Positions 12,985 to 25,455 of a stretch of DNA of 64,000 bases are shown here, one piece after another. A program made the translations under genes and the position numbers. Source of the stretch: Blasia pusilla (taxonomy: Eukaryota > Marchantiophyta > Marchantiopsida > Blasiales); the NCBI GenBank assembly GCA_050084515.1, contig CM114272.1, positions 47,616,001 through 47,680,000 of the forward strand, written 5' to 3'. Each line of letters begins with the position of its first letter. The first letter of the stretch is position 1. The notes under the pieces were generated by a model. It searched no databases. It had not been told where the DNA came from and saw nothing but the letters and a program-made list of their open reading frames with translations.

Positions 12985-13840
12985 TTGATTTCATTAGTAC
13001 TCTCCTTACACCTCTCAGTTCTAATGTAAATGTCATCACCCTAGAAAAGGTGTGTAATGCGAGTGAAAATTTATTTGCATCTTCCACGTTTAGTGTAAAC
13101 GGCATCACATAAAGTCTACACGTGTTTTTGTCCTTAGGGTTTGTAGTTTGAGTGGAAAAGTACATGTATGTCTCACTTTTAATGTCAATGACATCACATT
13201 AAATCTAAACGTGTTTTAGTCCTTGGGCTTGTTTAATTATATAATTGAAAAGGTATGAGGAAACTTTCTTAGGCTTTCACATTTATCTTCTAAGGCCCAC
13301 TTAGTAGTAGTTATAGTTCTCTTGTTGTTGTTGATATTGTTTGTGCTCTTGGTGAGTTTTGTCGTTAGGGGAGAATGTCCCATTCTTCCTCTTCTGGTCT
13401 TGTTGTGGCCTTCAGGTTTTGATTCTTTGAGTCCTCTTCTTTTGTACTTCCGATGGGTTTTCCATCACACATTTTTATCGAAGTGCATCTTTATTTCTTC
13501 TAAGGGTTCTAATTCGATGAGAGAGAAAGTTAAATTAAAGAGAGATAATAAAAAAATTAAGGTTTATTTGCGCATAACACGAGTTAGTGTAAATGACATA
13601 AGATTTGCATACCTCACTTTTAATATAAATGACATTAAATCTAGTCAAAATGTAATTTTTTTGTTTATAGGGTATAAGAGTGTAAATGTCATGTATCCAC
13701 GGCTTTTTATGAAGTGTTTTGGTGTGAAATCTAAATGAGTTTTGTTTAAGGGTTCTCTAATGTAAATGAATGATCTTTATGTCTCTCATTGTACAATGTA
13801 AATAGCAGAACATCAAACCTAACAAGATGTTCTTGTGTAG
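12985..13840. repeat. Decayed tandem repeat with period about 75-110 bp
   Basis: The core TAATGTAAATGaCATcAcAT, often followed by AAATCTAaACGTGTTTTxGTCC, recurs at about 13019, 13090, 13176, 13586, 13619, 13680 and 13755, with later half-copies. Units are strongly diverged and interrupted (13250-13570). The array starts about 50 bp after the tRNA. The 138-residue open frame at 13322-13738 overlaps it and is not a gene. Confidence 0.55.
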
Positions 13841-15951
13841 GTGTTTCCTCTAGTGAATATTTGTATCTCTTCTTTGAATGTAGCTCGTGTCACATCACAA
13901 GAGAAAAAAAGTGACATCTATTGCGGATAACAAATACTGTCTATGACGCTTGGAATGGGTTAGCGAAGGAGAGCGATGTTGTTTTGGGGGATCATGTTGT
14001 TCATGTACTTCTAGTTTTATACATATTTCCTTCCCTTTCAATTGTAGGGAACTCATTCTTGGATGATGGTTAATGTTCTTATGGGCGACTGTTTGTTAGC
14101 CTCTAGGCTCTCCATTCCCCTCTTATCCTAATCTTCTCACCCTCCAACTATGGGATGGTGGAATTTTCTTTGATGAATCTAATTTATGGTTTTTAATCTG
14201 CAACTTTGTTTCTTTATAATAATGACATTATAGATAAGAGTTCTCTAATGTGTAATAATGTCCCCGACGTTAGGATGGAGGGTACTATAGCGAGATTCTT
14301 CTTTTTGGATGTTGATTTTTTATTACCTTACCTTACCTTACCTTACCTTTAATTTGCTATTAGTAATGATAGTTAGGAGAGAGTTTCCATTCTCTTTTCA
14401 ACATAGATGGGGTTAATCATGGATCTTGATAATTATCTAATTTTCTTTATTCTTTTAGCTATAGATGAGTTATAGTATTTTTCATGGAAATTTTATGCAT
14501 GGTGCATTTTTTGTCTCATCTTTACACTCGAAAACCAAAGATGAAGAACTGCACTAAGTACAGTGGAGGATAAAACTCATAATGGATAGCATGCTAACCT
14601 ACACATAGAAACAACCTTATATGATGGAGCATACATTGAGCCATAAACATACTGGTAGCACTAGCCTCTTGTATAATTTTATTGGTGCTAAGAATCCCAT
14701 TTGATTGGACATATTGGAGAAAATTTGTCTAGAATAGGTGAAAATGATAAACGGCTACTTCAAAGGGGTTAAAGCACACTACGATAAACAACATGGAACT
14801 TGATGTGCATACGAGTCATGTGTATTGAATAAGAGGTTGGATATAGAGATTGGAAGTAACATCTCATGTCTTGTTCATGCTCTAGCTTTGCCCATATAAA
14901 TGACCATTGAAACAATCCATACTATTAAGAGTTTTTTTTTTTGACTTACAACACTTTCAATGGTTAAAAAAATGTTTAAACAAACTATATTATAAAGAGA
15001 ATCTCAAGTTGATTAGCTAAAATTACAATGGTTGAGAAATCTCTCCATACCATTTTTTAGGAGATATAAATATAAAATTTACACCTGAAGCTTTAGAATA
15101 CTACTTTAATTGGAAAAAACCATTGGCCTAGGATATCACTGAGGCTAAACTTGGCCAAGAATGGAAAAAGGAAGAATTTTCATGAGCATTCCAAACTAAG
15201 TAGCACAAAGTAAGTTTGTTAGTCCAAAAAAATAGAGGCGTATATGGTCAATGCTAAGGTTTTTAACTCTTAGATATTATAGACATGACGCGCTTCAAAT
15301 AATGCCAATAGTTGCCGATGAAACCATTTGATATATAGGTAATTGATCTTTTAATTTATTTTTATTAAGCACATATTGTTAGACCTTTCACAACTTATTG
15401 TGTTATTTCCATAAGGTCTTCATCCTAGTAGGGCTTGCGATTTAGGCAAAGCCAACCCTAAAATAAAATAATCAATATCGTACCAAATATACAAAAAAAT
15501 AAAAAAAACCTAGAATGTCGTTAGTTTGAATGGCATGTTTGAGGAAAATCAAATAATGAAAAAGCGTTCAGAAATTATTTTGGATTTTATTGTCGAATTT
15601 TGATATGATAATTCCTGAAAAGATTCATGAAAGAGTCTTAAACTATTTAATTTTGGCATTTGAAAATAAAGTAAGCGTATAAATTTTATTGCTTTAAAAA
15701 AATGATAATGTAAATGAAAATATGTAAGGAGACGACAGATCTCTCAAAATTAAAAGGGTTTGTGTGGGAATAATTTATAATCATTTTTTTTTCATATTGC
15801 AAGAATTCTTATTTTTCAATCTATTTTAGGATTATGGAAAAATCATATTAGAAAATTTAAGTCTCCATAGTTGCATATGAACCAACTCTTTTGTGGGTTT
15901 GGAGGTGGGGGCGGGAATTGGGTTTTGGTCGGCCCTACCATGACTTGAAGG
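13841..15951. other. AT-rich stretch, no gene recognised
   Basis: Many stops in all frames; no coding region or element termini recognised. The only clear structure is the pentanucleotide run at 14323-14349. Confidence 0.5.
14323..14349. repeat. (TTACC)5 microsatellite
   Basis: Five perfect tandem copies of TTACC plus TT. It is not the plant telomere unit TTTAGGG. Confidence 0.9.
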
Positions 15952-16531
15952 TGTTGTGCGAATCCACATCGTCATACAACATACATCGTTGACATACCAT
16001 ACTCACATACATACATAACACAGACGAGAGCATCCACAAACACAAGTGTACTACAACTGAAATCCGTGAAAGACCTGCTGTCATAAAACACGTATACAAT
16101 CACATACAATCGAGCCAAACCCACTCCACGATGGGAGAATCTAGGTCGAAGCTTGCGGGAAACACCATAGCCAAAAGCTCTACTCACCACCAAGGCTAAC
16201 TCCCAACGCAACAGGCTCAACTCAAAGAATTGACTGTTCTTTGAGTGCACTCCACCTTATATCCTCCAACCTAAGAGCGGGCCCTACTGGAAAAGTCCCC
16301 TCAACTGAGTAACCCCCAACCCTATGTATGAAATCGCATCTCTACCTAGACACTGCGGCCCTACATAAGGTATGGCCTCTACTAGCACACTATACTCTAC
16401 GACATAATCCGTATGGTCATGACAACTGTCGTGCGAATCCACATCGTCATACAACATACATCGCTGACATACCATACTCACATACATACATAACATAGAC
16501 GAGAGCATCCACAAACACAAGTGTACCACAA
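15952..16531 (-). repeat. 3' LTR of Ty3/gypsy copy A
   Basis: In element orientation the LTR begins at 16531 just after a purine tract (plus strand CTCCCCCCCTAGTT, 16533-16546) and ends at 15952; on the plus strand it reads TGTTGTGCG to TACCACA(A). A TATA box on the minus strand (ATATAAGG, about 16256-16264) marks the promoter. A 105-bp block occurs at both ends, 15952-16056 and 16427-16531, in the same orientation with few changes. The boundaries are inferred from the purine tract and TG/CA ends; no partner 5' LTR is present because the copy is truncated at 19516. Confidence 0.7.
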
Positions 16532-16706
16532 CTCTCCCCCCCTAGTTGGCGGTTAGGTCCCTCTAACTCCCAGGTAGCCCTATACATCTACTACATGCTA
16601 TACACCTTCTTGGGTGCACGAATCAGAAGGCCGGGTGCTGGGTTGCCTCATCGTTAGTCGCACATCTGTAATCCATATCATGCAAAGATCAAGTTATCTA
16701 CCTCTC

Positions 16707-19516
16707 CTAAGTACATCGAGGATAATCCCACCTTCCAGTAGGAACAACATCCATACGTGGAGTCAAACACATCATGTGCCAACCCCTAGAACATCGATCA
16801 CACACCAACATACGGGCTGCGTTACCAGCAGATCCACATAACATGCACCTCAAGCTAGCACGTATCATGGCTAAGCTTGGGTCAACAATACCATCCACAT
16901 TTGGAAGATGACATGGCGCACAATTACGCACATGGTCCTTCCAAAAAACTCCATCACGACCCTCCGACATGAGAACTCCAGAAGCTAACACCTCGCGCAC
17001 TCGTAAAATAGTGCGGCCTGCCGTCACATCCAACGTTGTCGGTACAATCTGCTGCAAATAGACATAGTCCCCCACATGGAACCTACGAATCGATGGTCGA
17101 TAACCTCCAACCCGAATGGTTGCATACCGCAACGTATCCCTGTGTTGAGCAATGGCAAGATTCTCAAAGGTCATTGGCATAACTCTCAAAAGAGCTCGCC
17201 CGCTGAGAACACACTCTCATCCACATCTCGGGTCATCAAGGTTCACCACCTCACTAGACTCTCGACAATTGCCTTTGGCAAGTCCGGATCTCGTTGTATA
17301 ATAAAAAATAAGGTGAGAAGGAAGCCAAGGATGCTTGGCGACTGAACCTATACCCCATGGCTAACCATGGCAACTGAATATCCCAGTCTCCAAGATGCCC
17401 CTTCTGTAGGCCATACTTGCGGAATGCCCTCTTCACCATCTGAACCACACGCTCAGCCAAACCATCGGCCTCTGGATGATCTCGAGATGTGGTCCGATGA
17501 TCAATCAACGCCTTGTCACACAAGACCTGAAACTCACCCTGAAACTCAGACTGGTCGGTCAAGACTTCAGCTGGTGCACCAAAATGACTAAGCACTCTAT
17601 CAAGAAACGCATACGCCGTTCCCTCACTTGCCTTGTCCGGTAATGCCACCAACTCAATCCACTTGGAGAAGTGCTCCACCATCACCAACACATATCGATG
17701 ATGTCGTACAGTCAACGGTAACAGTCCCGCAAAGTCCACACTCCAAAACCCAACCCCATAATAGGCAAGGGGTGTAACTGTGGTGTAGGGGTGAATGATG
17801 CCCTCACCCGGTCACAAACCATACAACATGACACCAACTGCTGCACCTGAGTATGCATGCCACGCCACCAAAAGTGACCAAGGAGTAAGCTATACGTACG
17901 CTTTACCCCAAAATGTCCCAACTCCTCATGGGCATGTCGCACAATGCGCTCTCTCTGAGCCAAATGCGGCACTACTCGTACTCTACCATCCTCCCACACA
18001 CGGAGAATATGTGTTCCCTCCAATCGATACCTCTTAGCACGTTGAAGAACACGGTCTCGCTCCTTGGCACTCACTATGCGTGGCACCCTACTGGTCCGTA
18101 GGAACTCCAACACCAACGCATCATCATGAATATCACGCTGATCTGTACCACCATCTCCAACCTTAGGATCCAAGGTGGCCATCTACCCTCGACTAGAGTA
18201 AGATATCATGTGGTCCTCCATACTAGAGTCCACCTAACCAACATAAAAGGCGGATGCATGCCAAGCTGGCACCATCTCCTCATCAACCTCGCCATGCCAT
18301 CTAGCCCCAGTTGTATCCTCTTGGCTAGTACATGGGTTCCTACTCAACCCATCAACATCAAGGTTGGCAACTCCAGGTCTATGTACCACCTGGAAGTCAT
18401 ACTCTTGTAAGATAAGAGCCCACCGTGCAAGCTTCCCCTGTAAGCTTGTCGGACTCCATCAACCAGTTGAGTGGTCGATGATCAATAACAAGGGTAAACT
18501 ATGTGCCAAACAAGTAACACCTAAAGTGTGCCACAACCCACACTACTGCCAAGCACTCTCCCTCATATGAACTATAGCGCGACTTCGCTGCATTATTCGA
18601 ACGACTTGCATAGGCCACCACAAACTCCATGTGCTCATCATCATGTTGTGTCAACACCGCTCCAAGTCCCAACCTACTCCAATCGTGTGTAATGAAATGG
18701 GCACCTTCGATAGGTCTCCTCAAGATAGGCGCCACCACCAACGGGCCTTAAGCTCCACAAAAGCTCTCTCCGATCATCTCCCTAGTGCCACTCTTGATCT
18801 GATTTCAGCAATTGGTTCAAAGGCTTTGCCATAGCACTAAATCCTTCACATACCCTCGATAGTAGTTCGCCAATCCCATGAATGCTCGAACTCTACTCAC
18901 ATCTACCGGACGCGGAATAAGTGTAATAGCCTCCACCTTTGCTTGCTGAACTCCCAAACCACCTGGATAGATCACATAACCCAAGTACTCAACATCCTCA
19001 TGGAAGAACTTACACTTTCTTGGATGCAAACGTAGACCATGAGCTTTCAACCGCTCAAACACCATCTGCAAATGTATCGATGCTCCTCCACCGTGTTATC
19101 AACACCAAGATATCATCAATGTAACACCGAACAAAATCCAACCCTGCTAGGATCCTTTCCATCACTCTCTGAAACTTGGCAGGTGCATTCTTCAACCCAA
19201 AGGGTAAGAATTTCCACTGGTACAAACAATCCTTGCTATGAGATTTGACACCCCAAAATGCTGTCTTGGCCTTGTCACTCTCCTGAATCGGCAATTGATG
19301 GTATCCTGCCCGAAGATCCAAAGTACTGAAAATCTTTGCCTGTCCCACCACATCAAAGATCTCCTCAGGTGTAGGCATGGCATACCTATCGGCCTTGGTT
19401 TGCCGATTGATAGGACGGTAATCTCCACACATCCGCCTATCCGTGTAGTTGCCATGGATATCCTTTTTAGCAGGCATGACAGTGGCTGATGCATACTCTC
19501 CATGCCGTATGGTCAT
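16707..19516 (-). pseudogene. Ty3/gypsy pol, copy A: RT, RNase H, integrase, PHD-like end
   Basis: Reading leftwards: reverse transcriptase (19516-18817) with GDYRPINR, LDLRAGYHQLPI, LPFGLKNAPAKFQ and the active-site box YIDD. Next comes RNase H (about 18741-18499; HDWSRLGLGAVLTQHDD, ASRSNNAAKSRYSSYEGECLAV). The integrase zinc-binding domain (HEELGHFGVKRTY, CCMVCD) and core (17739-17254) follow, with LTDQ and DHPEADG carrying acidic catalytic residues. A GYRPSIRRFHVGDYVYLQQ block and a terminal PHD-like finger (16710-16847) complete pol. Several frameshifts and stops make it inactive. It is broken off inside RT: everything upstream of HGEYASATV is missing and the sequence joins unrelated DNA at about 19517. 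About three quarters of integrase residues match copies B and C, so it is a separate subfamily. Confidence 0.88.
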
Positions 19517-19517
19517 G

Positions 19518-20150
19518 AAAAAGGTTTCTCTAAGGAGATATCCCTGTCTTGATCAGTAATGTGGTCCATGCTAAGGAGGGTGAGAAGGAGGGGGATCTAC
19601 TATTCCAACATCAACGAAGATTTAAAGAGTTCTTGTTCCACCTACTACATAAGAAATTCTACTTTATCTCCTTAAAACCATTTGATTGTAGAAGGGTTTT
19701 ACAGACTTCAATAACTTATCTCCAAAATTTTCACCAAATTAACTTTTAAAGCATTCTCTCTAAGGGAAACTTTGAAATCATATAGCTCGTATGTGCTTAT
19801 GTGCAGAGGCTTACATGACTAAAAATCTTGTGGTTCTTCTATTGCATATTCCTTATAACATATTATCGATAACTCTATAATTACGCCCTTAATTTCCTAA
19901 CCCTTCTCATTTACGAGTGCATAATTGTGTATGCATGGGGAATTCATTGTTATTGATGTAGAGGGTATCCACATTCTTCGATATGCAAATGGTGGAGAAA
20001 AAATGATAATCCATGATGTGATCTGAGAGGCAATAACATTACTGACTTGTTTTGTAGGATACAACGTTGGGCATGAGCAACTACATTTCTACCTTCTACT
20101 ACTCAAATGTTGTAGAGTTCAACTTCTACTCCTCCTTGCTTCAACCCGAC
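19518..20150 (+). pseudogene. Decayed non-LTR-like retroelement fragment, copy 1
   Basis: This stretch is a diverged copy of the region around 27190-27760: shared words include AAGGTTTCTC-AAGGAGATA, GCATTCTCTCT-AGG, AATTGTGTATGC-GGG and GGGTATCCA-ATTCT-CGATAT. Little coding capacity remains. It abuts the broken end of gypsy copy A at 19516, so either copy A inserted here and was truncated, or a deletion joined the two. Confidence 0.5.
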
Positions 20151-21604
20151 GCACCACTGACCTTGAGCTTTATAAGCATAAGTCTTGGATCGAGTCTCAA
20201 AAACTAAATGGGTGGCCCGTTTCAAAGATAGTCAAGAAGCGAACAAGCACTAATTGGGCATAGTGTATACCGTCACCCTAGGGAGCGTCTTCCCCAAGCC
20301 TCAATTGATCTCCTTGAATTTCTTGCCTATATTGGAGTGCGTCGATTATTTCCTCAAAGTGCATCTAGAATGGTTCCTTAGCTCGAACTTGAAACATGGC
20401 CAAACACACACCAAGATTAATCCCTTGTTCATGGACTTTAATTGGTAGGGAGGGAGAGTGTCCCCCCTCTAGATTCTTATGGGTTTCTCTATGGAAACCA
20501 CACCTTCCCTATTTTTCAACTCGATCACTTGATTTTGGTTCCCAATCCAAATGTGGTTCACGACCCACAAGCTTGGGTTTGACAAGTTATCACTCAAGAT
20601 GACTTAGCAGAGTCTCCTTGCAGATTCAACAACTCTCAAATCTCCAAACATATCTTGGAGCTTAGATTCTTGTTTGGTGTGTCTCATGGCTAGCACCTAC
20701 GTTGATTCTTGTCAATTTTTTGTCTCATGGATATCTTGTTTCTCATTGCATTTCGTGACTAGTCTAATGGCGTCTTTTGACTACTCACTTGTTTTTTGCT
20801 TCTCGCCATGGACTTGGATCTTGGCTCAAGGATCTTGTGTCTTTCTTGCCCTACCCTTGTCTTCTTGAGTAACCACACCTTTCTTCGTAAGTTTCTTCTC
20901 AAGGCTTGCGTCAATCTTCACTATCGTTAGTCCCGCGGTCGGTTCCGCCGCCCTTCTTAGACTCGCAACTAGCTAGTCCAGGTTGGGACTTTAGTGGGTC
21001 CCACCTATGTCTTTCCTTTTTTAAACCACATTCTTATGAGTGATTTTCTAGGTCCATGCTAGCGTGAGCGCTATAGACTTAGCTATTTGTGACGAAAAGC
21101 AACCTTTTGTCGACGAGGTGACTTGTTTTGTCCTAATGTAGCTTTCATCTAGCGGATGATGTGATGGTTGCTAATCCACCAAGTTTTGACTTGGTATGTA
21201 GAATTTCACATAGTAAGGGTTTGGTGGATAATGCAACAACAAGAATGAAAGACTAAAGTTATTGAGTAAAACATATGATTGATAGATTTATTTCTTTTGT
21301 GATGAATTTTTGGGCATTTACATGTTTCTTTTGATACTTTCCTAAAAAAATGTGCTCACTCACCATATTTCTTATTTTTGGAGAGTGCCATTTCATTTTG
21401 CAACTCTTCTCATTTTAACGTTTGGCATTCTCAACCAATAGAAGCATTCGCCTTTTGAACCAATAATATCGTTGAAAATTGATTTGAAATAAGACTTGAC
21501 TAGTTTAAAAATCAATTATAATGAAGGGAGGTAATTCAAATCGGTGAATTCACGGTCTACACTAGTGTGTCATTCCCATATATCGTGTTAATAAGATTAA
21601 TTAT
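20151..21604. other. No gene recognised; possible further retroelement remains
   Basis: Frames are short. A block at about 21310-21360 (TTTACATG-TTCTTTTGATACTTTCCT) matches 27935-27960, so decayed retroelement sequence probably continues through part of this interval. Confidence 0.35.
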
Positions 21605-21990
21605 ATTGTTTGTATCACATATCATGTGGCATGGTAATTGAATGATATCTTCTCCTAAATGAGGATGATGTGGAATACGACCTTCTCCCACCTTCAACAA
21701 GCAATCAAGGAAAATTGAATGCAATTTGATCATGTTGGATAGCAGCTTCCAAACATTGCATTCTCATATTGGTTATAAGTTTTGAGGACCTTTACATGAG
21801 GCCACAAGTAGGATCTCCTTAGAATTGGTTGAACAAATTATGCCTATTCACCATGACATAGAAAGAACTTGGCAAAAATCACCACCAAAGATGATTAATT
21901 TTCCTCCAAAAGGTATTTCCCTCAATTGGGAAGAAACAACCTCGTAATATCTTGAATATTGAGTTATAATCAAGCTCATCGGACGCACGA
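21605..21990 (-). pseudogene. PIF1-like helicase fragment (Helitron-type)
   Basis: On the minus strand one reads GGKLIIFGGDFCQVL (helicase motif III; usual form GGDFRQ), then LWPHVKVLKTYNQYENAMF and VGEG with LGEDIIQLP. It corresponds piece by piece to 215-545 of this window in opposite orientation, with stops and frame changes. It ends close to the left LTR of the copia element. Confidence 0.7.
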
Positions 21991-21999
21991 ACTACTACA

Positions 22000-22257
22000 T
22001 GTGGTACTCACATGAATTAGAAAAACTTAATCTTAGTTAGTTAGTTAAGCAAAATTATCTTAACTAGGATTAGTTAACCATTGTTAATATAACTCAAAAC
22101 CATGGTTAGGATCAGGGTTGCTTGTACATACCCTATATAATTGAAAAGGGGATCAACCTCCACTTATTCTCTCGTTACAAAATTTTGTTTTGTATGGTGG
22201 TAGTGGTGTGAGAGTGACGTATCTCATCAATTATGGGTTGTTCAACAATTTTCTACA
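22000..22257 (+). repeat. 5' LTR of Ty1/copia-like element
   Basis: The right end is fixed by a primer-binding site directly after ...TTTTCTACA. The left end is placed at TGTGGTACTCAC, giving a TG...CA repeat of about 258 bp with a TATA-like CTATATAA near 22132. No matching 3' LTR was found. Confidence 0.5.
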
Positions 22258-22270
22258 TGGTATCAAAGTT
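22258..22270 (+). other. Primer-binding site for initiator tRNA-Met
   Basis: TGGTATCAAAGTT is one or two changes from the usual plant copia sequence TGGTATCAGAGC, complementary to the 3' end of initiator tRNA-Met. It lies immediately after the LTR end. Confidence 0.7.
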
Positions 22271-22299
22271 ATAGGAAACATAAATTGAATTTCTTGGTG

Positions 22300-25200
22300 T
22301 TTGAGAAGAAAAGAGAGGCAAGAGAAGGCATAATTTTAGTTTCGGCAAGGAAAGTTTCAGTTAGAGCTCAATAATAAAAGATTTCAAATAGAGTTATGAT
22401 AGTGATAAAACTTTGGAGGAATTTTTAGGGCTTTCCCGATTGATTCAGCAATTTGGATCTATATCGATCAAAACGATATCAAAGGTTTTGATTGTCTTAT
22501 GGAGCTTGTTGAAAACTTTGCTATGCATCCAAAATCATTTGATTCTGAAATTTTGAGCTTCTACAAAGTTATCATGTGGTCGTAAAACATCCTCTTTCTC
22601 ATTTCATGTTCCTTTTGTGTTTAAGACAAAAGGTGTTGCATGTGCGCATGAGTCTACTCGAAGGTCTACCCCCGAGCACCATTTGAAGGAGAGATAATCC
22701 TACTGCAGATATACATACTTTTTGAACTTCTCGTTGTTTCAAGTTTTTGCCTTCATTGAGTTAGGAAAGTGCAATTGGTGAAAGAAAGTTATGCAATTTG
22801 CTCTCTACATGCCAATTTTGACTATTTCTTCCATGTAGTTGATAAATTGTGGAAATTTTCATTTGTAGGGTCAATTTTTATGTTGTAGTGGTCTTTGATT
22901 CAATTGGAGTATTAGAGAGTATGAAATTAAAATTTTTGAGTAAAATCATTCTTCATGGAGTATTCCTTAACAACAATCACGAGCGAGAAGCTAGATTAGC
23001 ACAATTTCAATGTATGGAAGCTTTGAATGAAGCAATTTCTCATGGGACAAGAACTATGGAAGCTTGTTATAAATGATGAGGCCAAATCAAAAGATGACTC
23101 AATAGAGTTGACTGCTCGTGGTTGGAACGAATATGCAAACTAAGTTATCCACTACATTTCAATAACAATCAATTCGCGAATGATTGATTACATTCAAGAT
23201 GTTGATATTCCAAAAAGGCATGGGATGCATTGGAAAAGATATTCCATATATCTATAAAGGCCATAAAGTTTCAATTGAAATAAAAATTGAACGAGTGAGG
23301 AAAAGATCACAAAATATCAATGACTATATTTTGAGTCTCAAACATATTTTTGATCAGTTGAATAACATTCGAGTGACTTTAGAAGATGAAAATCTAATTT
23401 TGTTCACTCTTCAATAGCTTCCAAAAGATTACAAGCCTTTGGAGATCTCAATTGCTATGAGAGAGAAGTATCCAACCTTTCAAGAGTTAGTCCCACTATT
23501 AGTTAGTGAGGAGATGCATCCAATCGATAATAATAGCTTGCCTAATATATTAGAGAATGCCCTATTTGTAGGTAATGGATCAAATAGAGGCAAAGTTCGT
23601 AGTAGAAGTTTCCGTGATCGGGGTGGATATCAAACATATGGAGGAAGAGACAATGAGAACAAACATAACTTCACTGAGTAAACTATCAATCAATACCAAA
23701 CACAATCATAAGGTGGTGATACTGGAAACCGTTGGGATCAAGCTCAACAACAAAGGGTTATTGGATCTTGCCATTACTATGGATGGGCTGAAGGGTCGCT
23801 ATGCAAAGTTTTGCTCTAAGGGTCTTGCAACAACAAAAATATGTGGAGTAACAACACCAAGTGCAATATCAAGAACAACATTAAAAAATTGAACACCTCT
23901 TAGTCATAACTCATTATATGAGAGCAATTGTAAAGAAAGACTTGACAAAAAATTGGTAGATTGACTATGGAGCATCAAATCATATGACCTCACAAGCTAA
24001 ATGATTAAGTAGTATGTAGCATGAAAAAAATCCTGCAACATTAATCACAAGAGATGCTACTCACATCACATCACACATAATGGTAAAGTTCCAATAACAT
24101 CATATGGTCTTTGTGCTCTTGGAGATATTTTCTTTGTTGCGACTATTGCAATAAACTTGACCTTTGTATGATAGATAGTAGAATAGGGTTATTACCTGAA
24201 GTTTAATATTGATTTTTGTTTCATTGAAACAATGGATGACCAAGCTACGATACTCTAAGGAACAAGATTTAGCAGAATGTTCAAATTAGATATTTTTATG
24301 TTAGAGATTCAAACAAGACTGTATGATTAAAGTAGCCAACAAGTCACAAATCTTAATGTGTGGCATAAGAGAATTGAGCATATACATATTCAAAGATTAT
24401 AGAATCTTTCATCATCTAATCTAATAATAAGACTTCGTAAATTATCGAGTCCTATTATGATAGAGATATGCCTTGCTTGCCAAATTAGAAAACATGCTAG
24501 ATTCTCATTTCCAAAGCAAGGTAGAAGAGCATCCAAGATATTAGAGTTAATTCACAGTGATATATAGACAACATCAAAACATAGTCTTAGTGATTTCTAG
24601 TACTCTATTTCATTTATTGGTGACTTCCCTAGGTATATATATGGGTATAATTTTTGAAAGCAAAGTGAGAAGTATTCTTAATGCACTAGACATTCAAAAT
24701 TATAGTAGCAAAGAAGATTAGACCAACATATTCTTAAATTGCGCTATGATGGATGAAGAGAGTACCTTTTAATAGAGGTTCATGATTACTTACGTTGAAA
24801 TGACATCCAACGATAAGTCACTTGCCATTACAAAATGGATTGATTGAGCGGAAGAATCACCATATTTCCCAAGAGGCATGTGTTATTGTGAATGAGAAGC
24901 TACAAGAGCTTGGCTTTAGGGTTTATGATTCTAATTCCTTGCTATATGTCTTGAGAAGACAAGGCCAAACGGTTATCATTGTGTTGCATATTGATGACTT
25001 CTTGATAATTGGGAGTATAGAGGATATGGTATAATAAGTCAAGCTAAAGTTACAAGAAAAATTTGATCTAAAAGACTCAAGAGAACTTAAGTACTTCATG
25101 AGTGTTGATTTTAGTAGGGTTGGAGAGAGCATGTGGTTATTACAAGGACAATATGTTTTTCACATGCTTTCAAAATATAGTATGATGTCTTGTAATCGAA

Positions 25201-25455
25201 TCTCTACATCGTCGGACGAGAGTGTGAAACTAAGAATAGATAAAAAAAGAGTTGCTTAAGAATTTTAATATGTATAGTTGTATGGTTGGAAGTTTGATCT
25301 ATCTGACTATAACTAGGCTAGACTTGGACTACATTGTTGGCTTAGTGAACTTGTTTATGCAAGCGCATTGGAAACTTAATCTCCTCGTACTCACGATAGT
25401 ATACTATTCGTGCATTAGGAAGGTGCATAACCAATCTCCCTGTGCAACGTAAATT
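22300..25455 (+). pseudogene. Decayed Ty1/copia gag-pol with internal deletion
   Basis: Gag is readable at about 23180-23530 (SQNINDYILSLKHIFDQL, EDENLILFTLQ, LPKDYKPLEISIAMREKYP). A protease remnant DYGASNHMTSQAK (usual DSGAS) is at about 23960-24000. The GAG-pre-integrase block WHKRIEHIHIQRL, with C..C and FPKQGR, is at 24360-24540. At 24822-24870 the integrase end QNGLIERKN runs after only a short gap into reverse transcriptase (GFRVYDSNSLLYVL, LHIDDFLIIG; usual YVDD), so integrase C-terminus and most of RT are deleted. RT palm/connection remains follow to about 25450 (GSLIYLTITRLDLDYIVG). Many stops are present; no RNase H or 3' LTR was recognised. Confidence 0.8.

Noticed and set aside
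13322-13738. 138-codon plus-strand frame with a hydrophobic start
   Set aside because: It overlaps the decayed tandem repeat; the Leu/Val-rich start is translated low-complexity TTG/GTT sequence.
14323-14349. Possible interstitial telomere repeat
   Set aside because: The unit is TTACC, not TTTAGGG or its complement CCCTAAA.
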